The position numbers were made by a program, and so were the translations under genes. 64,000 bases of DNA from Paragonimus westermani (taxonomy: Eukaryota > Platyhelminthes > Trematoda > Plagiorchiida > Troglotrematidae): assembly GCA_008508345.1 (NCBI GenBank), contig QNGE01000867.1, positions 150,557 through 214,556 on the forward strand. The letters run 5' to 3'. This document shows, one piece after another, positions 57,990 to 64,000 of this stretch (position 1 is the stretch's first letter; the number at the start of each line of letters is the position of its first letter). The notes below the pieces were generated by a model. It saw only the letters and a program-made list of their open reading frames with translations, made no database searches and had not been told where the DNA came from.

Positions 57990-58140
57990 AATAGCGCTTG
58001 ACCAGATCACCGTATATAATTCGCGCCACCTTCATTGAGGTGCCACTTACCCCATAACCATGGCAGACCAAAAAGAATATGACCGGCAGGCATGTGAGTA
58101 GAGGCCTTTGTGGTCCAACTAGCCAACGCTGGTGCCCCAG
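57990..58140 (+). repeat. dispersed repeat, copy 3 of 3 (partial)
   Basis: Its second half (ATGACCGGCAGGCATGTGAG, GGCCTTTGTGGTCCAACTAG, CCAACGCTGG) parallels 85-135 and 30,375-30,415. The first half is too diverged to align by eye. Confidence 0.5.
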
Positions 58141-58542
58141 ACGGTTGACTAGTGTCAATGTGAAGCTCTTAGATCTTTGAAGCATTACATATAGACAGAC
58201 ACCGATATCAAGATAAAGCCAACCTGAGTCAAGTTTCTAAAAGGGGAACAGCTGGTTTACCTTAGTGCGATGGTCGACAATGGATAAGAATGGAGCCAAA
58301 GATAAGTACGGATTATCAATTTAACTTGCATGTCGTTGACCATGTGCAGGGGTTACGTTGAAGAATTACCAACCCAAGACTGTCAGTTATCCGCGACAGC
58401 ATTCGTCTCGACGCCATTCAGTCATGTCCATACCATCGCATGATTCATTTCGTGACCACTTAGCTGTCAAGCACTGAACTTTCGTACTAACGTCTCGACT
58501 ACTGTTCTCCGGCCGGTTTGGTTTAAGTCTACATTTTCATAG

Positions 58543-58813
58543 GAATTACCATCGGTTGAAAGTCAGCATGAATTCAGTCCCATCCACATCTGCTCCGCAA
58601 AATATAGCGGTATTCAGTACCATACGAAAGTGCGCAGATGAAAGCGGTTCACACACTGCAAATTCCGATTATACACTCTGCAGTGTTCTATCTGAACGCC
58701 GCCCTCCGAGTTCTGAGGAGAGGGTGGGATTCCAGTCAAGTTTGATCTCACAAGGGTTGAAGCTCAAACATAACTCTACTCGAACCATTGAAACTTTTGA
58801 AATCAGACCATGA
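58543..58813 (+). CDS. possible terminal exon, unidentified
   Basis: Acceptor CATTTTCATAG, then one base and 89 codons plus stop: NYHRLKVSMNSVPSTSAP, FSTIRKCADESGSHTANSD, SERRPPSSEERVGFQSS, LKLKHNSTRTIETFEIRP. Serine-rich and probably disordered. No poly(A) signal was seen close by. A second frame from the same acceptor is also open for 32 codons, which weakens the call. Confidence 0.25.
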
Positions 58814-60329
58814 TCAACACTTTAGCACCTTATCTTTCATTCACATTCGTAACATTCCCATGAAATTTATAAACAACTGGAAATTCAAGCTTACACAGCG
58901 CTGCCCATGTTGTCCCAAGCAACGGAGATCGCGCACATCGGCTAGGTGCACTCAGAGCAAATTTCCTGGAGTTTACCACCAATGGCTATCCTGTTAATCG
59001 TAGTACAGCAATGCTTTCCAGGAACGTTTCTACCAAGCTTTCAACATTTAATCAACTGATCCAGATCCATTTGGAATCTTTTCAACACAATTCAGTAGAC
59101 TGAATCATCAATTATTCTTCATGCCCTGCCTACTCTCCTTAATTTACTTACTGAGTGAATTAGCCTAAACCATCAGTAGTGGTTAAAAACTATTATCCAA
59201 AAGTCTAACATTTCTCTAAATATGAGGACTGGACGTCGGCTAACCAATCAGGTTTCTGGCATACATGTTTAAGGCACTGTCGTACGGTAATTTTTGCGAA
59301 ACAAACAAATTCTTTATTTTCCCACTGCTTTGCTTCTTGGCTAAGAGAGTTTCACGGACTGAAGATCCTGAGTGTTTTTCTGACAGTGTGGTTCAGTTAT
59401 GGAAGGTTGGTTAGCCGTTACCACTTTTTTGGAAGTTATATCAGTTGGTGACAGGAGACCCACGATTTTTTTACGTTTACACAAGCCTAGGCGCTCTTTT
59501 GTCAGTGGCAAAGATAGCTCAAATAGTCACAGAAGAAACCGACTGATAGGCTACACAAAAGCTGGTTCTTCATTATCACGGTTTTAACGCTGGCAAACAG
59601 CCACACAGATTTATAAGTTCAAATGGGAGTTCGAAAACCAATTATCATTTTGACCAGACCTTGAGTGCATATTTCGAATGAGTTTCGAAAATACGAAAAA
59701 CTCTTCTGAATCGATTCAAGAAATTTGTATTAGGCTCAACCAGTTGGACTGCCGTTGCACACACTTGGACTGGCAGAACACATACAATATGCCAACCTCG
59801 TAATGTCCAAAAATCCTCGCGATTCTTTTTTTGAGAGGACCGTCAAGTGCCTTGGGCACTTCTTAAGATTCAAGCACATACTGTCAAATGAGGTAGATGT
59901 ATGATCTCCTCGTGAACGAACGGCGATTGCACGTTGAGGAAGAACTTTTGTGTTTGAGTTGCAGAACCCCCAAACTTTATTTTGAGATCGGTTAGAGTAA
60001 GTGTTCAGTCGTTCACCGGCGTCCATCTGGTTGTTCCGGCGTGGAACTTGTCATATAGCTGCTGTCATGTATTATCTTTGTGTTAACTAGCTATGGCATA
60101 AACACTGATAAATGCGGAAGAATCGCCTCAACGGTTGATCGCAACCGGGGGCGTATTATTCTGCAATGTCGAAGAACCTGCACTAGTACTCAGAAAAATA
60201 ATGTAGCTCACAACACGTCTACCATACGCAGCAGGGATCGGAATGTGACACTGATGTCTTAATCACTACAACTTCTGAGTTGGGTTTGCCCGTCAGTACA
60301 AAGTAGGTCACACCGCTGAGTTAACAAAC
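58814..60329. other. no recognised feature
   Basis: Short frames on both strands only. Confidence 0.4.
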
Positions 60330-60848
60330 CTAGGTTGGGTCCTCCAAGTAAAACCCATATCCTATTGCCTTGCTGGTCAAAATTGCAAGTCCGAGATTCC
60401 GGATTTGACTCAACAAGGAAACCTTGTTTATTTCCGTCCTACAGATAAAGTTAAACCGGAGACTCACAGATATGTCGTAAACACAGGACATTATCCTTAG
60501 TGACGTGGAACTTGCGTGCACTGCTAGGTCAGTGCAGAAGCGGAACACCAAACCGTAGTGTTCACCGTGGAACTGATCCTCTAGTGCGTCAAGGTCATGG
60601 CCTCGAGTGAGCCACAGCCACCCAGTCTGCTTAGAAGTTCGTGATCCCATCAGTTGTCTGACGATTGGTAAAGCATGGCGCATCATCTCTTGAATCACAT
60701 TAGTGCGTCTAAAACTTGGTCGGGGTAAATCTGTCCATTTTCTTAGTATCTCTGTTTCTACCACACACACACACACGCCGATGATGCACGGGACCACTTC
60801 TGCGATCAAAGGTCTACCATAGTCCATTCGATACTGGTTAGAGGCCAA
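60330..60848 (-). CDS. unassigned 172-codon open frame
   Basis: Second longest frame in the window not explained by separase or a recognised retroelement. Contains ILRKWTDLPRPSFRRTN, MMRHALPIVRQLMGSRT, GWLWLTRGHDLDALEDQFH, EHYGLVFRFCTDLAVHASS and ends FYLEDPT. The part from ILRKW to DLAVH looks coding. The last bases (TACTTGGAGGACCCAAC) resemble TACCTTGAAGGACCCTAC at the edge of the GC-rich block near 54,945, hinting at a shared repeat. It could be a retroelement protein fragment. A CA microsatellite lies inside it. Not recognised. Confidence 0.35.
   Translation of the reverse strand: MASNQYRMDYGRPLIAEVVPCIIGVCVCVVETEILRKWTDLPRPSFRRTNVIQEMMRHALPIVRQLMGSRTSKQTGWLWLTRGHDLDALEDQFHGEHYGLVFRFCTDLAVHASSTSLRIMSCVYDISVSLRFNFICRTEINKVSLLSQIRNLGLAILTSKAIGYGFYLEDPT
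60762..60776. repeat. (CA)n microsatellite
   Basis: About seven CA units. Confidence 0.9.
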
Positions 60849-61793
60849 CGGTTCATTCGAGGCGAATTAAATGCGCCAGTTAGTGCCAGTTCATCGACCC
60901 GGTAACGAGGCCTTACACCTCGTGCATACAAACACCTCTACCTGATGTTCAGCTCCAGTGGACCAAGGACTTTCTTCCTTTTGCCTGAGTTATGAGGATG
61001 TGTGCCAGTCTTCTTTCACGCTCAAACGACAGATGTTTCGGTAATATTCCATACGGATGAACGGTCCACGGAGGGGAAGTGCATTTTGTGGTATTGCCCG
61101 ACAGTTTCACAGTTCACAGCAGAAGTGAAAGGTCAAGCGGCCAGCTGGCTTTATAGCAGTAGGGTCAAGAGAATAAAACCGCGCACTTCGCATAACGCGG
61201 GTGCGTCGGAACTAACGAGTACAAAAGAACTTTCCAAAGTATCCTGTACATTTTTGGCTATCCGTTTTATCACTCAATAGAATAATTCTGAAGTGAATTC
61301 GGTCTGCTCAATTCTGAATGAATCTGTGAACATGTCATAAGTTCGAAATGAAGTTACATCTGGTACCTTAGATTACGTTACTGGAGTTTCCCTCAATTTA
61401 GTGGTGTGATCTCAACTTAAAGTATTTAATGATTGCTTTATCGAATTCTGTGTGCCTCAAATATCAAGATATCAACAGATTAAAACATGCGGCAATCAAG
61501 TAGCCAACAGAAATATTCAGTTTTGCCATAACCAGATGATTCTAGAAGCGTTTTCAGTACTGCTTTGATTGCAAACAAGAAAACGCAAAGCCGGAACGTA
61601 CTGTAAGCTGTGCAACAATGAAGTTTGCTTACACGGTATGTGGTGAATAGACACTCGTTGTATGAACGTTACTAATATATTCAGATAGGTAAGTTCATAT
61701 TCAAAACGTTATATCCCCTCTGATTGCCTTCATCAAGCAAGTTGAATCAGAGCAATGTACAATATACAAGCAATCATCGAATGACAAGTACTG
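60849..61793. other. no recognised feature
   Basis: A 92-codon plus frame at 61,002-61,280 shows no motif or splice sites. Confidence 0.4.
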
Positions 61794-62163
61794 ATGCTGA
61801 TGGTGCAACTAGTTTCAAAACTTCCAACCGGTTCACTGCCTACAGGATGGATCCATTCAGCAGATCCACCGGCACTGAACAATAGTCGATTTTTGAATTG
61901 GGCATTATTCACATGTGATCGTCGTCTACACAGTCACGCGGACATTCCAGATACTCTCTTTGGAAAAGAACCAGCAAACACAAGTTTCTCACTTGTTCGA
62001 CTTTGTTATTAGTGAATATCCAAGTTATCATATACCTGTTTGTGAAAATCACTTTCCAATTAAGCCACATGGTAAAAATCAGTTTGATATTAGTGTAGGA
62101 CGTCGCTTGTATAAATGGATGAAACATGTTCTCACTTCTAGGATTTCCCAATATCGTTCGTAA
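61794..62163 (+). CDS. possible coding stretch with a frame change
   Basis: The first frame reads GSLPTGWIHSADPPALNNS, LNWALFTCDRRLHSHADIP, LFGKEPANTSFSLVRLC to a stop at 62,012; a second frame continues SEYPSYHIPVCENHFPIKPH, KNQFDISVGRRLYKWMK to 62,163. The two read like one peptide broken by a frameshift, but no family is recognised and no splice sites were found. It may be a decayed gene or chance. Confidence 0.2.
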
Positions 62164-63458
62164 GCCTTCTACTGTAACATACACATGCACCTGTCAGAAC
62201 CATGTGTAAAACAAGTAGCCTGAAAATATTTCTGTCTAACAGTGTGTTCTTCAGGTTCACCCTACTGGTGTCCTTAAAAGCCTGTTTGTTCTGGCCAGAT
62301 GTCAGTCAGATGCACACTTTTCTGTACGGATCAGATGCAGTCGAAATTCATATCCTGTGTTAGTTAAGCTGATTAAGCTTTCAGTGTGGTGCAAACTTTC
62401 ATCAATTTTACTACCACTGTTAATCTGACCAACAAGTGTTTTTTGATATTTCACCTTGAAAGCCAGCTGGTAGCTGTGCGCAATATCCTTTTCCCTATCC
62501 GGTATGTTCAATGTTTGCAAGTGTTAATGATGAAACCAGACTGTATGTAACCATGGAAGTTATAACTATCAAGCTAATTGCAACTAGTTAGTGGTATCAA
62601 TCGGACTAGAGCTACCGGCTGTTCGGATCATCTTTCCGGAAACTCACAATACATAGCTTAATTAAACAGTCTTACTTTTCAATTTCGAAATTGTTCGTCA
62701 TTTTCTGGAAACTAGATAATAAATTCTCGTGACTAAACTCTACGAACAACCGACTTATTGTTCGTTGACCATTTGTTCGGGGTATACAATTCAAAAATCA
62801 AAACACTGAATACAAAAAAGAATAGCCAAAAGTCAATCGAAAGGCGTTTGTTTACAATTGTTAAACGAGAAAATCGACGAGAATCATTCAGATAAATCAC
62901 TTCACGGTGAACACCAAATCTGGCCGTGACCTTTGGACATGAATCAAAGCTGACTATCAACAGCTGATGATTAACTCCCTTCTCTTAACCCGTTTAACAT
63001 CACGTGATTTGAAGCCAAACAACAGCAAATCAACCGCATTTCGATCGATCAGCCCATATTGCAGTTCAGCGAAGTGCGAACTGATGGAACAGTGAAGCCT
63101 AGAAGGTCATGCCAACAAATTTCTGACCACTATTTGATACACACACGCGTTAGCGACAAAAAATCACACACATTCTGCACACGTGCGTAAACACATTGAC
63201 ACCAAGAGAAGGTCAATAGCACCTACAGACTTGATCTATAGATTAAACATAAGTACTGGTGCTGCATGCAGTCGAATTTACCAGAGATGGTTTTTCCACT
63301 AAAGTGCCGTTTCGAACATTCTCTGTTGTGATATTTTTGTACACAGATTAATATCCCATCAGCTCGTATGGAGCGTTTCAACATGACAGCCAAAAATTAG
63401 CATTTGTTAGGTAGGTTTGAACGTTTCATCTGATATGGTTAATTCTGTTAGTTTATAA
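62164..63458. other. no recognised feature
   Basis: AT-rich, short frames on both strands. Confidence 0.4.
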
Positions 63459-63665
63459 TTGTGCGATTTCATATTTTTAACCAATATGATTCGAGAAATA
63501 GGCCTCCTTAATTCCGACCCGATCTACACGAATTGTGTACTAGCCGAGATGTGGGCATATGGAGCAGAACAAACTGCGGACTCGAGAATGCCACCGTTAC
63601 CTACTGTCATAACTGGGCCAGACGTTGGGTTAATCGAAAAGATTCGCGGCAATCACTCACGGTGA
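63459..63665 (+). CDS. possible exon, unidentified
   Basis: Reads NMIREIGLLNSDPIYTNCVL, AEMWAYGAEQTADSRMPPLP, TVITGPDVGLIEKIRGNHS before CACG/GTGAAC, a passable donor, and a stop at the same point. Even residue use suggests coding. No acceptor with a good pyrimidine tract was identified and no family is recognised. Confidence 0.3.
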   Translation: MCDFIFLTNMIREIGLLNSDPIYTNCVLAEMWAYGAEQTADSRMPPLPTVITGPDVGLIEKIRGNHSR

Positions 63666-64000
63666 ACTGAAATATACCTAACAGAAATTCGTGGGTTGTT
63701 GGTGGCATATTTTTATTGGATGGAAGTCTTGGAAAGTCAGAGTTCTTTTCTAACTGTTTCTCCCTAAGTTAGAATTGTAAGATTTCATCAACATTATGCG
63801 AAACAGTTTTCATTCGGCCAATTTATTTAAAAGCTTGAACAGCGGACCATACCATCCACCGTTATCTCAGATTTGACACAAAACCAGACGTGCCTACTTA
63901 TCTTCAGCTCTCAGTCAACCGTGCTCTCCACACAAATCCTGTATATCCACCAATGAACAAACGGTGCCGTTCTGATATGCACTTGCAGGTTTCAGCTGAA

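Noticed and set aside
1..64000. CRISPR arrays, bacterial operons, riboswitches, rRNA genes
   Set aside because: No regularly spaced repeats, no ribosome binding sites and no rRNA blocks; the window is eukaryotic nuclear DNA.

Overview
The window is eukaryotic, intron-rich, low-density DNA in which decayed retroelements outnumber genes. The mixture of non-LTR elements with short trinucleotide 3' tails, Penelope-like elements with a GIY-YIG domain, Ty3/gypsy remnants, small solo LTRs and tRNA-derived SINEs, together with long introns, fits a flatworm, most likely a digenean fluke. That taxonomic call is inference; no marker gene here proves it. There is nothing prokaryotic: no operons, ribosome binding sites or CRISPR array.

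The one gene identified with confidence is separase (ESPL1), the cysteine protease that cleaves cohesin at anaphase. It lies on the minus strand and occupies 14,149-40,183. Ten exons were placed by reading conserved blocks, splice sites and codon phase; nine of them chain through compatible phases except for one stretch (23,912-28,150) that stays incomplete. The catalytic histidine (21,404-21,406) and cysteine (21,326-21,328) share one 165-base exon that has no usable ATG and so is easy to miss. The terminal exon carries the conserved LWDVTDRD block. Exons 39,490-40,183, 38,548-38,830 and 34,474-34,772 encode a helical and then a disordered basic linker. The N-terminal superhelix is not seen and should lie beyond 40,183, perhaps past a LINE-filled intron or outside the window.

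Retroelements, left to right: 514-2,990 is a 5'-truncated LINE (family A) inserted into the 3' end of a second LINE (family B, copy B1, 2,992-5,080), which itself holds a 401-base solo LTR with a 5-base target duplication. A terminal exon of an unidentified plus-strand gene sits at 5,356-5,772. A 90-base inverted repeat flanks a tRNA-like sequence at 6.6-7.15 kb. An inverted pair of tRNA-derived SINEs lies at 9.3-9.8 kb and an old CR1/L2-like LINE at 11.25-12.24 kb. Inside separase introns are family B copy B2 (18,860-20,816, with its own 374-base solo LTR at the RT active site), copy B4 (21,556-22,280), and SINEs at 27.3 and 35 kb.

From 41.3 to 44.5 kb lies the longest family B copy (B3: endonuclease, linker, partial RT). 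A Penelope-like fragment follows at 44.56-45.14 kb. After a quiet stretch, 50.94-53.49 kb holds a second Penelope-like fragment (GIY-YIG end) abutting a Ty3/gypsy pol remnant. A GC-rich, CpG-dense block with an LTR-like poly(A) signal lies at 54.93-55.53 kb. The right-hand 8 kb contains only unrecognised open frames and small repeats.
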